From NCBI RefSeq assembly GCF_009601165.1, contig NZ_WIRE01000001.1, positions 1,798,001 through 1,862,000 on the forward strand: a DNA stretch of 64,000 bases, written 5' to 3'. The translations under genes were made by a program, and so were the position numbers. Origin of the DNA: Alcanivorax sediminis (GTDB lineage: Bacteria > Pseudomonadota > Gammaproteobacteria > Pseudomonadales > Alcanivoracaceae). Positions within the stretch are counted from its first letter, which is position 1; each line of letters opens with the position of its first letter. Below, piece after piece: positions 55,483 through 64,000 of this stretch. The notes beneath the pieces were generated by a model. The model saw nothing but the letters and a program-made list of their open reading frames with translations, had not been told where the DNA came from and searched no databases.

Positions 55483-57711
55483 ATGTTGAGGTTGTTAGTT
55501 CCTGTTGTCTGCCTGCTGGTGGCGGGGTGTCTGGCCCATGTGGAGATGGAACCGCCACTGGAAAACCCGGATGACTGGCTGCAGGTGGTCATGGATCACC
55601 GTGCCGCAGTCAATGCCTCTCCCGAGGATAGCTACGCGCGGATCAAGCTGGAAAAAGTCGAGCAGTCTGCGGCGGAGCATTATCTGGCGCTGGGGAATCA
55701 GCAGCTAGCCGAAGGCAATATGGATGAAGCGATTGCCGAGTACCGTAGCGGCCTGATTGCTCGCCCCAATGGCGAGCGGCTCAAGCATGCCATGGGCACA
55801 GCCCTGGCAGCCAAGGAAGCGCAGAGCCTGTATCAGCAGGCAGTTTCCTTCATCCAGCTGGATCGCTTTAATGAGGCAGAGGAACGCCTTGAGGATGCAC
55901 TGGACCTCAACCCCCATCATGAGCAAGCTCGCGAGCGCCTCAGCTATCTGAAAAACCGCAAAGCCAATCTGCGTGAGCGCCGCTCTGTCTTTACCTCACA
56001 GGAAAAGATTTCTCTGAGTTTCAACAACACCGACGTGCGTGATGTGTTCATGTACCTGGCGGAGGCCTACAAGCTCAACGTGATTTTCGACAATGAGATC
56101 AGCGGGCAGCCGGTCACCATTCGGGCAGAAAAAGTCACCCTGAAACAGGCCGTGGATCTGTTATTGAGAGCGTCTAAAACCCAGATCAAACAGATCGGTT
56201 CCAACACCCTGCTGGTGGCACCGGATACCGAAGAAAAGCGGGCCGAGTATCAGGACCGCCTGCTGCGCACCTACAGCTTGAATACCATCAAGGCCGCTGA
56301 GATGGCAGAGATTCTCAAGGCCAGCCTTAGCCTGGACACGGTGGTCGTCAATGAGCATATGAATACCCTCAGTGTGCGCGAGACCGAGGACATGCTGCCG
56401 CTGGTGGAGAACCTGGTCATCGCCAATGACCAGCCCGCCGGGGAAGTGATCCTCGATGTGGAAGTGCTGGAGGTGGATCGCACCAAGACCGAGCAGTTGG
56501 GTCTGAATCTGGGTGAACAGGTAACGCTGGATTACCCCCAGTACACCGTGTCAGATTCCTTCCGTGATTCCGTGCTGCGCAAGGGCGTGGTGACCATTCC
56601 CACCATCACGTTCAACTATCTGAAGAAAGACGTGGACGCCACCATCCTGGCCAGCCCTTCATTGCGGGCAGTGGATAATCAGGAAGCGCGGCTGCACATC
56701 GGTGAGCGCGTGCCGCTGCGCTCTTCCACCATCCTCGATGCCACCGGTCAGACCCGCACCACCTTTGAATACCGCGATGTGGGTATCAAGCTGGAAGTGG
56801 TGCCGGACATCCATCTGGATGGCTCGGTGACGGCCAATGTGAAAGTGGAAGTGAGCGCGCTGGGCTCCAATGTGGGTACTCCGGATGAGCCGGCCATCAG
56901 CATCCTGACCCGCCATGTGGAAACCGGCATGCTCCTCAAGGACGGCGAAACCGCAGTGATCGGGGGGCTGATCCAGAGCATGGAGGGCAACAACAAGGCC
57001 AGACCCGTAGGGCTCGGAGAGATTCCCGGTCTGGGGCGTTTGTTCACCAATTCCAGCGATGAAAAGCGTCGCACCGATGTCATGCTCACCATCACCCCGC
57101 GCATCGTTCGCGCCCAGGCGTTGCCGCCGCATTCCGTGCGTGAGTTCTATGCGGGCAGTGGCAACCGGCTCAGCGCAAGCTATGGGCTCGCCTACATGCC
57201 CACCAATAACACCATTCGCATCGGCGATGCCTACAGCGGTCAGCGCCAACAGCAGCGCAGCGATGCACTGCCAGACGCTCCACAAGGAAAGGTGCTGGCG
57301 GAAGATTCGGCACTGCCGCCGTCCGGGACCCGCTTGCTGTTTACCGACAGCAAGTACCAGACGGCACCGGGCCAGGAAGTCAGTGTGGTCATGCGCGCGC
57401 AGTCACTCAGCAGCATCAAAGCCCTGCCACTGCAGTTCATGTATAACCCGGCTATGCTGGAATTCGTCAAAGCCGAGCCGCTAGCCGGCGGTACCTTGTC
57501 GGTGAGTGAAAGCGAAGGGCAGAAACCGGGCATGACCTCGCTGATGCTGTCGGGCACCCCAGGCAGCGCCAGCGGAGATCTGGTGAAGATCACCCTCAAG
57601 GGCAAGCAGGCGGGGATTTCCTATTTCATGTCCAAGCCCGCCGTGCTGGAAACGGCCAAGGGCGATACGTTGCCACTGGATAGCGTCATGTCCCGGGTAC
57701 TGGTGAACTGA
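55483..57711 (+). CDS. Lipoprotein secretin with TPR and C-terminal cohesin domains
   Basis: 742 residues from ATG 55483 (GGGAAG ribosome site; a TTG at 55471 rejected). Lipobox VAGC with Cys16. TPR-like repeats (about 60-150); secretin N domains (about 175-310: ISLSFNNTDVRDVFMYLAEAYKLNVIFDN); secretin core (about 320-545) with GERVPLRSS and VGLGEIPGLGRLFTN; a cohesin-like domain (about 620-742, APGQEVSVVMRAQSLSSIKALPLQFMYNPAMLEFVKAEPL). It forms the outer-membrane pore. The cohesin at its C-terminus is the odd part and could dock partners outside the cell. Confidence 0.9.
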   Translation: MLRLLVPVVCLLVAGCLAHVEMEPPLENPDDWLQVVMDHRAAVNASPEDSYARIKLEKVEQSAAEHYLALGNQQLAEGNMDEAIAEYRSGLIARPNGERLKHAMGTALAAKEAQSLYQQAVSFIQLDRFNEAEERLEDALDLNPHHEQARERLSYLKNRKANLRERRSVFTSQEKISLSFNNTDVRDVFMYLAEAYKLNVIFDNEISGQPVTIRAEKVTLKQAVDLLLRASKTQIKQIGSNTLLVAPDTEEKRAEYQDRLLRTYSLNTIKAAEMAEILKASLSLDTVVVNEHMNTLSVRETEDMLPLVENLVIANDQPAGEVILDVEVLEVDRTKTEQLGLNLGEQVTLDYPQYTVSDSFRDSVLRKGVVTIPTITFNYLKKDVDATILASPSLRAVDNQEARLHIGERVPLRSSTILDATGQTRTTFEYRDVGIKLEVVPDIHLDGSVTANVKVEVSALGSNVGTPDEPAISILTRHVETGMLLKDGETAVIGGLIQSMEGNNKARPVGLGEIPGLGRLFTNSSDEKRRTDVMLTITPRIVRAQALPPHSVREFYAGSGNRLSASYGLAYMPTNNTIRIGDAYSGQRQQQRSDALPDAPQGKVLAEDSALPPSGTRLLFTDSKYQTAPGQEVSVVMRAQSLSSIKALPLQFMYNPAMLEFVKAEPLAGGTLSVSESEGQKPGMTSLMLSGTPGSASGDLVKITLKGKQAGISYFMSKPAVLETAKGDTLPLDSVMSRVLVN

Positions 57712-57713
57712 GT

Positions 57714-58187
57714 ATGGCGGTGCGCGGGTTTTCCCTGGTGGAGATGCTGGTCTCGGTCATGATCCTCGGCATTCTCGCGGTGGTGGCGTTGCCGCAGTAC
57801 CAGAATCAGGTGCGTCGCGAAAAGGAACAGGACCTGCGCGAGGCGTTACGCACCGTGCGTACGGCTATTGATGCTTTCCATGAAGACTGGAAGCAGGGTC
57901 GGATTCCGCCGGGTGGCCTGGCCAGTGAGAATGGCTACCCGGTGTCGCTGGCAGTGCTGGTGAACGGTGTGGACGCTGGCACACTGGAGGGTGGACGCCG
58001 TTATTACCTGCGTCGTGTGCCCCGCAATCCCTTTGCTGATCCGACCTTGCCGAATCTTGAGCAGTGGCAACTGCGTAGCTATCAGGATGAGCCAGACAAT
58101 TCCCGTTGGGGACGGCAGGATGTTTACGATATTCGCGTTGCCATTGAAGAGAGCGCATTGGATGGGAGTTGCTACTGTGATTGGTAA
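57714..58187 (+). CDS. Major pseudopilin (GspG-like)
   Basis: 157 residues. Prepilin leader MAVRG, cleavage before Phe6, then FSLVEMLVSVMILGILAVVALPQY with the conserved Glu at +5. The C-terminal part is short and contains NPFADP, as in GspG. Starts 2 bases after the secretin stop. Confidence 0.88.
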   Translation: MAVRGFSLVEMLVSVMILGILAVVALPQYQNQVRREKEQDLREALRTVRTAIDAFHEDWKQGRIPPGGLASENGYPVSLAVLVNGVDAGTLEGGRRYYLRRVPRNPFADPTLPNLEQWQLRSYQDEPDNSRWGRQDVYDIRVAIEESALDGSCYCDW

Positions 58188-58575
58188 ACGCACCACGGCA
58201 TCGAGTAAGGGCTTTACCCTGATCGAAATCCTGGTGGTCGTCATGCTGATCTCGCTGATGGCGGCCATGGTGGTGCCTGTGGTGTCGCATTCGGTGGAGA
58301 TGGCCCGTGAATCGGCCCTGAAAGAAAACCTGCAAGTGATGCGCAAGGCACTGGATGATTATCTGGCGGACACCGGCCGTTATCCGCAGACACTGCAAGA
58401 GCTGGTCACCCGGCGCTACGTGCGCTTTATCCCGCAGGATCCGGTGCTTGATGAGACTGAGGCCAAGTGGACGTTGAGTTACGTGGAATACGCCGACGGC
58501 AGCCGCGGTGTCAGGGACATTCGTAGCAGCTCGCAAGCGCTGGCTGATGATGGTTCGCGGTTTGATAGCTGGTAA
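58177..58575 (+). CDS. Second pseudopilin (GspG/H-like)
   Basis: 132 residues from GTG 58177, which has GGGAG at 8 bases; an ATG at 58162 in the same frame has no ribosome site. Leader MIGKRTTASSKG, then FTLIEILVVVMLISLMAAMVV with Glu at +5. The conserved YPQTLQELVTRRYVRFIPQDPVLDETEAKW is typical. Overlaps the previous gene. Confidence 0.82.
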   Translation: MIGKRTTASSKGFTLIEILVVVMLISLMAAMVVPVVSHSVEMARESALKENLQVMRKALDDYLADTGRYPQTLQELVTRRYVRFIPQDPVLDETEAKWTLSYVEYADGSRGVRDIRSSSQALADDGSRFDSW

Positions 58576-59038
58576 GGGGAGGGCGAGCAGACGTCATGCC
58601 GCAGGCCTGACCTATCCCGTGGTGCTCATCGCGCTCATGGTGATGAGCCTGCAGGCCATGACCGCAGTGCCCCTGTCGTCAACGCAGGCCCAGCGTGAGC
58701 GCGAAAGCGAATTGCTGTTTCGCGGTCAGGCCTATCGGCAAGCGATCCAGTCTTATTACTACGCGCTCCCGGGCGCACCTCAATACCCCGCCTCGATTGA
58801 GGATTTACTGCGCGATCCCCGTTTCCCCATGCGGCGTCATTTACGTCAGGCCTACGCTGATCCAGTCAGTGCGGAAGACTGGTTGTTGATACAGGCACCG
58901 GGCGGTGGCATTGCCGGTATTGCCAGCGCCAGCAACGAAACGCCACTCAAAACCGGCCACTTTCCTGCCGGTCTGGAAGTCTTCGAAGCCGCGTCGACCT
59001 ATCGCGATTGGCAGTTTGTTTTTGTGCCTGGTACGTGA
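58550..59038 (+). CDS. Third pseudopilin-like protein lacking the +5 glutamate
   Basis: 162 residues if from ATG 58550 (58547 also possible). Basic leader ending HAAG, then LTYPVVLIALMVMSLQAM: the position where Glu5 is expected holds Val. The QREREsELLFrGqaYRqAIqSYYya motif is shared with a recurrent family of T2SS-like minor pseudopilins. Loss of Glu5 is known in tip pseudopilins. Start is uncertain. Confidence 0.7.
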   Translation: MVRGLIAGKGRASRRHAAGLTYPVVLIALMVMSLQAMTAVPLSSTQAQRERESELLFRGQAYRQAIQSYYYALPGAPQYPASIEDLLRDPRFPMRRHLRQAYADPVSAEDWLLIQAPGGGIAGIASASNETPLKTGHFPAGLEVFEAASTYRDWQFVFVPGT

Positions 59039-59101
59039 GTGCAGACCGAACAACGTTGTCGTGAAAAAGCATGACGCTATTCACAATTTTTAATAAGAAG
59101 A

Positions 59102-59129
59102 TTGGCTTATAAAGCTGTCGCTATATAAC
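59102..59129 (+). promoter_or_regulatory. Promoter of the SpvB-like gene
   Basis: TTGGCT (59102-59107), 16-base spacer, TATAAC (59124-59129), in an AT-rich 191-base gap after the last pseudopilin. It would give a leader of about 95 bases that includes a GC-rich stretch CTCCCTCGGGGGAG. The start codon at 59230 has GGGG upstream but no canonical ribosome site. Confidence 0.55.
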
Positions 59130-59229
59130 TTTCGTGTAATCAAAAAAATGCAAGAAGTGTAAGGCTGCTCCCTCGGGGGAGGGCGCACCGCACGGAAGCG
59201 GACTCAAAATACAATCTTGGGGAACTCGA

Positions 59230-62200
59230 ATGGATTTCTGGCGCCTGCACCGCCGTTTGATGGCTTTTTTTGCTCTTTTTGCTCTGCTTTATCCTTCTCT
59301 GATTCAAGCCGCCGGCCTCGGCATCGACATGGTGAGAACCTCGCCCAGTGCGCTGGAGGTTCACTCGTCGCCGAATTTGCCGGTGGATGTGCAGGCCATG
59401 GAATCGGCCACGCTCAGCCAACTGTTCGACCGCGATACGCAATCGGAGTACACCGCGTTTGAAGCGCAATCGGTAGATGTGAATCTACCGGAAGAACGCA
59501 AGGTGACGGCCTTGCGCGTGTTCGGTGCCGCGCCCTATCAGCTCTCTGTGCAGGAGAAGACAACCAACGGCTGGCGCGACATTCAGGGGCTCAAAGGATT
59601 GGACCTCACCCAACTCCCGGACACCTGGCATACCTTCTCCACCAACAATGCCGTCAAGACCGGCAAGCTGCGACTGGTGCTCACGCCCGCTGCATCCAGC
59701 GCATCTGGTCTCAAGGAAATTGAATTCTGGTCCGAAGGTGAGCACATCCCGGTAGAAACGGGCAGCCAACTGCTGGCCCTGCTGCAGAACAACGACATGC
59801 AGGATCAGGCCCTGCTGGCCATCGCCAGCCCGGCCAGTGGCACCACCGGCAGCATTGATGAAACCGTGCTGGATGATCCCACCGACAACACCTTCAGCCT
59901 GGAACTGGACGTCCCTGCCAGTCAGGTGAAATACGCCTGGCTGGTGTACGACGCCATTGGTGTGGGTCACTGGGCCAGCGCAGTCCGCGTGATCAATGAT
60001 CAGCCTGCGCTCGGCGGCGTGGTGATTGAGGCCAACGACGCCTGGAGTGAACAGATTGAGCGCATCAGCCCGGTATGGCTGAAAAAAGGCACCAACCGCA
60101 TTCGCTTCACCACCACCGGCGAAAACGACTACCAGTATCAGGTGCGCAATGTGCGCTTGATAGTGGAGCTGGATAACGGCGCCAATTTCGTCAACTACAT
60201 TGGTGCCAGCAGCACCGAAGACAGCACCGTTATTGATCGCCTGTACGACGGCAATGCCGACACCGGCATGGTGGTGTACAGCGGCGACAGCATTGGCACC
60301 TTCAATACCAGCGACAGCAACGTGACCATTCCCCCAGGGCTGATCAACAACCCGGGAAACGGCTTGCATCTGGGCTGGATCAAGGGCAAGGCACCGTGGA
60401 AACAAGCTCTGCAGGGTGATCCTGCCAATGCTGATGCCAGCACCCTGGAAATGGGTTTTGATCGCGGCGTGGAACTGGAGTCCGTGGGCTTCTACCTGCG
60501 CGGCAAATTGGCCGGCAAGATCGATGTGGCGTTGTTCCATGACGGCAACTGGCAGCTGGGCGGCAGCAAATCTGTCTCCGCCCAGGCCCTGAAAACGGGC
60601 TGGAATGAAATCCCTGTGGCCAGTGGTAACAAGGTGCAGGGTGTACGCCTGATCTTCACCGGCGGCGAAGGCAGCGGCGGTGAAATACGCGAGCTCACCG
60701 TGCGCGGTTCCGGTATCGGTGGCGCCTGGCTGCCACCGGAAGTGGTCGTGACCTATCCCGATGCCGGCCAGTTCTATGGTCGTGAAGCGTATGTGCGTGG
60801 TTTCCTGCAAGGGCTGCGTAATGCCAGCGGTGAAGCCCAGCTGTTTATCGGCGGCAAGCCGGTGAATCACGTCAATGGCGAATTCCAGACGCTCATCAGC
60901 AAGGATGATGTGGGCCCGGAAAGCCAGGCCGATGACGTGGCCTGGTTCGTGGACGCTGAAGCCGTCTACCCGGATGGCAGCCGCACCAGCACCCGCGTGC
61001 CGCTGTTTGCGAACAAGGGCCCGCTGGGCGATGCCGAAGCGGATCTGGCCCCGGTGACTCCGGTGGTGATTCCGCCCGGAGGTGTGACTGGCGGCATTCC
61101 CGGCGCCGGTATTGTGGTAGGCGAAGGAGCAGTCAATGAGGATCTGGACATCACCATGATGCCCCTCAATGACATTGACCTGGCGGCTCTCGATACCTGG
61201 ATGACCAACGTCACCGGGCCCAACAACGGCTACCGCTTCCTGCCCCACGGCAAGCACTTCAACAAGAAGATCGAAGTGCGCATCAAATACCAGCCCAGCC
61301 TGCTACCGCCGGGCTTCAGCGAAGACGACATCAAGACCTTCTATTTCGATGACCAGGCGGGCAAGTGGAAAGAGCTGGAACGCAAGAGTATCGATAAAGG
61401 CAAAAAAGAAGTGGTCGCCCTCACTGACCACTTCACCGATATGATCAACGCGGTGATCCAGGTACCGGATTCCCCGCAGAACACCCAGTTCAACCCGACC
61501 CAGATCAAGGACATCAAGGCCGCCGATCCTGGTGCCAAGATCAACCTGATCGAACCGCCGCAAGCCAACAACATGGGCGATGCGCGCCTCAGCTATCCCA
61601 TCGAAGTGCCGCCGGGCCGCCGTGGCATGCAGCCGCAGCTGGCAGTGCAGTACAGCTCCGGGGGCGGTAATGGCTGGATGGGGCAGGGCTGGGACCTGAG
61701 TGTCCCGTCGATTACGGTGGATACCCGTTGGGGGGTGCCGCGGTATAGCGCCACGAATGAAACAGAAACGTACTTGCTGAACGGTGAGCAGTTGCTGCCG
61801 TTGATTCATCGCGAGGAGACAATACCTCGTACTGCCGACAAGCAATTTCATCCCCGTGTAGAGGGTGCCTTCCAGCGCATCATTCGCCATGGCGATAAAC
61901 CTGAAAATTACTGGTGGGAAGTCACTGACAAGAGCGGTACTACCTACTTTTATGGCAGCGATGACGTAAGCCAGGAGCCTCAGTCTGAGGCGATTCTTGC
62001 AACCACGTCCGGTGCTCCGGGTATTGGCAAGTGGGCCCTGGTACTGGTGCGCGATACCAACGGCAATGAGATGCGCTACCACTATACCAAGCAGCTGGAT
62101 ACAGGCTTGGGTAATGGTTCAGGATCAGGTGCAGGCAACGGCACCGAGATGGGCCAGCAGGTCTATTTGTCGAGCATTACCTACACTGGCTATAAAGGCG

Positions 62201-64000
62201 AAGCCGGTAGCTATGAGGTGGTATTTGAGCGAGACAGGGATTTACCAGGTTTCAATCGCAGTGCGGATCGTCGCACGGACGTAAGCATTGATGGTCGTCT
62301 GGGACTCAAACAGGTAACTGCCGACCTGCTCAAACGTATTTCGGTCACCTATGAGAGTGAGCCGGTACGCAGTTACGAATTTGATTATCGTGACGGTGCC
62401 TACGGTAAGACATTGCTTCACACCGTGCGGCAGTTGGACACCCAGGGCCGTCCTTTTAATGCCCATACTTTTGATTATTTCGATGACGTACTCGATGGGA
62501 ATGGAGCATACGCTGGCTACAGCAACTCACCATGGACGATGCCAAATGATGGTGTAAGGGGCGACCTTTACGCAGGTAAAGGCGACATTAGTGTCCTTGG
62601 TGGTGGATATGGCTCCGGGCGTGGCTCACACATTTATGCGGGCACGGGCATTGGTTGGACACCAACCAAAAGCGGCAGCCTTGGTGTCAAGGTAGGTTCG
62701 AACCATAGCGAATCTGATGGCCGCATGATGCTGGCGGATATCAATGGTGACGGTCTTCCTGACAAGGTCTATAAGAAAGGAGGTGTTTTTTACCGTCCAA
62801 ACTTGTCTGGACCAGGAGGAACGCCAGTTTTCGGCGCGCCAATCCCCATTGGCATCAGTGGTTTCTCTGCAGATAAAACCTCCATGCGCTCGAAAGGCCT
62901 CGAGGTGTATTTCAGCGGTGTCATGGCGGGTTACAACAAAGCCAAAACCACCACTACCAGTAAGATGTATGTCTCCGATGTTAACGGAGATGGGCTTCTC
63001 GATATCGTTGATCATGGCACGGTACGTTTCAGTCGAGCTGTTCTTGATGAAAACGGTGACCCGACAGGTGAGATTCTTTTCTCAACCAATAGCCTGAATA
63101 CGCCAAACCCAGTGGGCGGTGGTAGCGTTGACGCAACACAGCTCTTTGAAAGCTTTGCCGCTGACTATGAGGAAGCCATAGACAGTGCGCCATTGCATGA
63201 TGCTGTCCGTCGCTGGAAGGTACCCTATGACGGTGTCATCGATGTAATGGGTGATGCATCGCTGATTAGCAAAGAGTTGATTGAAGAGTCGCGCTACCAA
63301 ACCGCTGATGGCGTCAGAGTTGCGATTCAATTGAATTCCGAAGAACTTTGGTCCGAAACGATTACCCCTGAAGCCACACAAAGCGTTACTCCAACCGGCG
63401 TTAGTCAGATCCCGGTTGCTAAAGGAGATAGCTTGTATTTCAGGGTCCAGTCTGTGGATGACGGAGCTTATGATCTGATTTCCTGGTCACCTGTTATTCA
63501 GTATGTGCATGAAGTCCCTGTCGAGACTGACGCGAATGCTGAGAACGCAGAGGAAGGGGAGACAGGCGAAGTTGAGCCGCAGACAGAGTGGCTTGCAATG
63601 GAGGGCGTCGATTCCTCAGGTCGTAACCTGTACCGCTTCTCAGCAGAGCAGGATTTCGTCACCACGGGCTCGATTCATGCTCGAACCACCATGCCAGAGA
63701 ATGGGCGAGTAAGAATTACGGGAGACTTCGAGAAGCCTGAAATCACCACTGACAGTGTCCGAGTGCGGATTCTTCGCAAGAACTTCGTGTTGTTCGAGAA
63801 GACACTGAGTTGGGATGCCCTGGAAACGGTGGGTATCGATTTCGAAACTGATGTGGCTCGTTTTGATCGTCTTTACTTCGAGCTCTCAGCGGATTCCAGG
63901 GTCGATCTGGGCAAAATTCAGTGGGAGCCCAAGGTTGCCTATGTATCGTTGCCTTCCGTTGAAATCGGAACCGATGAAGAAGGTAACCCGATTAATATCG
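59230..64000 (+). CDS. Giant SpvB/Rhs-type secreted protein (3' end outside window)
   Basis: 1590 codons remain open to the window edge. A signal sequence (about 1-30: MAFFALFALLYPSLIQA) leads to a discoidin-like region (about 45-320: FDRDTQSEYTAF...), further beta-rich modules, and a glycine-rich linker near residue 620. The SpvB N-terminal domain starts about residue 778 (MGDARLSYPIEVPPGRRGMQPQLAVQYSSGG) and is followed by YTYYGS/GKW-type Rhs-like repeats and VCBS/FG-GAP calcium loops DINGDGLPD (about 1169) and DVNGDGLLD (about 1249). The C-terminal effector part is missing. It lies directly after the secretion operon, which may export it. Confidence 0.88.
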   Translation, partial: MDFWRLHRRLMAFFALFALLYPSLIQAAGLGIDMVRTSPSALEVHSSPNLPVDVQAMESATLSQLFDRDTQSEYTAFEAQSVDVNLPEERKVTALRVFGAAPYQLSVQEKTTNGWRDIQGLKGLDLTQLPDTWHTFSTNNAVKTGKLRLVLTPAASSASGLKEIEFWSEGEHIPVETGSQLLALLQNNDMQDQALLAIASPASGTTGSIDETVLDDPTDNTFSLELDVPASQVKYAWLVYDAIGVGHWASAVRVINDQPALGGVVIEANDAWSEQIERISPVWLKKGTNRIRFTTTGENDYQYQVRNVRLIVELDNGANFVNYIGASSTEDSTVIDRLYDGNADTGMVVYSGDSIGTFNTSDSNVTIPPGLINNPGNGLHLGWIKGKAPWKQALQGDPANADASTLEMGFDRGVELESVGFYLRGKLAGKIDVALFHDGNWQLGGSKSVSAQALKTGWNEIPVASGNKVQGVRLIFTGGEGSGGEIRELTVRGSGIGGAWLPPEVVVTYPDAGQFYGREAYVRGFLQGLRNASGEAQLFIGGKPVNHVNGEFQTLISKDDVGPESQADDVAWFVDAEAVYPDGSRTSTRVPLFANKGPLGDAEADLAPVTPVVIPPGGVTGGIPGAGIVVGEGAVNEDLDITMMPLNDIDLAALDTWMTNVTGPNNGYRFLPHGKHFNKKIEVRIKYQPSLLPPGFSEDDIKTFYFDDQAGKWKELERKSIDKGKKEVVALTDHFTDMINAVIQVPDSPQNTQFNPTQIKDIKAADPGAKINLIEPPQANNMGDARLSYPIEVPPGRRGMQPQLAVQYSSGGGNGWMGQGWDLSVPSITVDTRWGVPRYSATNETETYLLNGEQLLPLIHREETIPRTADKQFHPRVEGAFQRIIRHGDKPENYWWEVTDKSGTTYFYGSDDVSQEPQSEAILATTSGAPGIGKWALVLVRDTNGNEMRYHYTKQLDTGLGNGSGSGAGNGTEMGQQVYLSSITYTGYKGEAGSYEVVFERDRDLPGFNRSADRRTDVSIDGRLGLKQVTADLLKRISVTYESEPVRSYEFDYRDGAYGKTLLHTVRQLDTQGRPFNAHTFDYFDDVLDGNGAYAGYSNSPWTMPNDGVRGDLYAGKGDISVLGGGYGSGRGSHIYAGTGIGWTPTKSGSLGVKVGSNHSESDGRMMLADINGDGLPDKVYKKGGVFYRPNLSGPGGTPVFGAPIPIGISGFSADKTSMRSKGLEVYFSGVMAGYNKAKTTTTSKMYVSDVNGDGLLDIVDHGTVRFSRAVLDENGDPTGEILFSTNSLNTPNPVGGGSVDATQLFESFAADYEEAIDSAPLHDAVRRWKVPYDGVIDVMGDASLISKELIEESRYQTADGVRVAIQLNSEELWSETITPEATQSVTPTGVSQIPVAKGDSLYFRVQSVDDGAYDLISWSPVIQYVHEVPVETDANAENAEEGETGEVEPQTEWLAMEGVDSSGRNLYRFSAEQDFVTTGSIHARTTMPENGRVRITGDFEKPEITTDSVRVRILRKNFVLFEKTLSWDALETVGIDFETDVARFDRLYFELSADSRVDLGKIQWEPKVAYVSLPSVEIGTDEEGNPINI

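Noticed and set aside
59485..61257. A 590-codon open frame on the minus strand
   Set aside because: Antisense to the SpvB-type gene, without a signal, motif or ribosome site; a codon-bias shadow.

Overview
This is about 64 kb of a GC-rich gammaproteobacterial chromosome. The order infC-rpmI-rplT-pheS-pheT-ihfA-merR-tRNA-Pro and the order mutS-fdxA-(Rsm-type small RNA) are both Pseudomonas-like. The lipid, acyl-CoA and oxygenase genes would suit a hydrocarbon-degrading marine relative such as Alcanivorax. That assignment is inference from gene content; no species-specific marker was seen.

Layout. 1-3.8 kb: an operon of a TonB-dependent receptor (5' end outside the window), a periplasmic binding protein and a hybrid sensor kinase. 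3.7-8.5 kb: xseA, divergent from guaB-guaA. 8.6-9.8 kb: a LuxR-type regulator. 10.1-16.3 kb: the translation operon (infC with an ATT start, rpmI, rplT, pheS, pheT, ihfA, a MerR-type regulator) and tRNA-Pro(GGG). 16.6-20.1 kb: the GTPase YlqF/RbgA and a two-subunit acyl-CoA dehydrogenase. 20.3-25.8 kb: a TetR regulator, then four tightly linked genes: a DUF2236/MpaB-type oxygenase, an acyl-CoA synthetase, a LolB-like lipoprotein domain fused to a second DUF2236 domain, and a periplasmic FMN-binding protein. 25.8-34.9 kb: recC-recB-recD on the minus strand. 35.2-39.5 kb: a LysE exporter divergent from a MocR regulator, a DUF3332 lipoprotein and a KamA-family radical SAM protein. 39.9-45.6 kb: cardiolipin synthase, a START-domain protein, a 58-residue membrane protein, tRNA-Arg(CCT), an arsenosugar-type operon and a stand-alone HPt protein. 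45.8-49.3 kb: a GacA box, an RsmZ/RsmY-type small RNA, fdxA and mutS. 49.5-50.0 kb: an Imm26-like protein. 50.1-59.0 kb: a type II secretion/type IV pilus-like operon preceded by a perfect CRP/Vfr box. 59.2 kb to the end: a giant secreted SpvB/Rhs-type protein that runs out of the window.

The most unusual signals lie partly outside genes. Five intergenic regions carry inverted repeats whose arms are tandem 7-base units (four or five per arm) around a spacer of 33-202 bases. Three of them use the unit AGCTNCA; the other two use unrelated units but keep the same plan. The next most notable are the GacA box with its GGA-rich small RNA, the LolB-DUF2236 fusion with its periplasmic flavoprotein neighbour, and the cohesin-bearing lipoprotein secretin operon directly upstream of the SpvB-like protein.

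Functional themes are envelope lipid and hydrophobic-substrate metabolism, nucleotide and translation housekeeping, DNA repair (xseA, recBCD, mutS), and signalling (hybrid kinase, HPt, Gac/Rsm RNA, LuxR, TetR, MocR, MerR).
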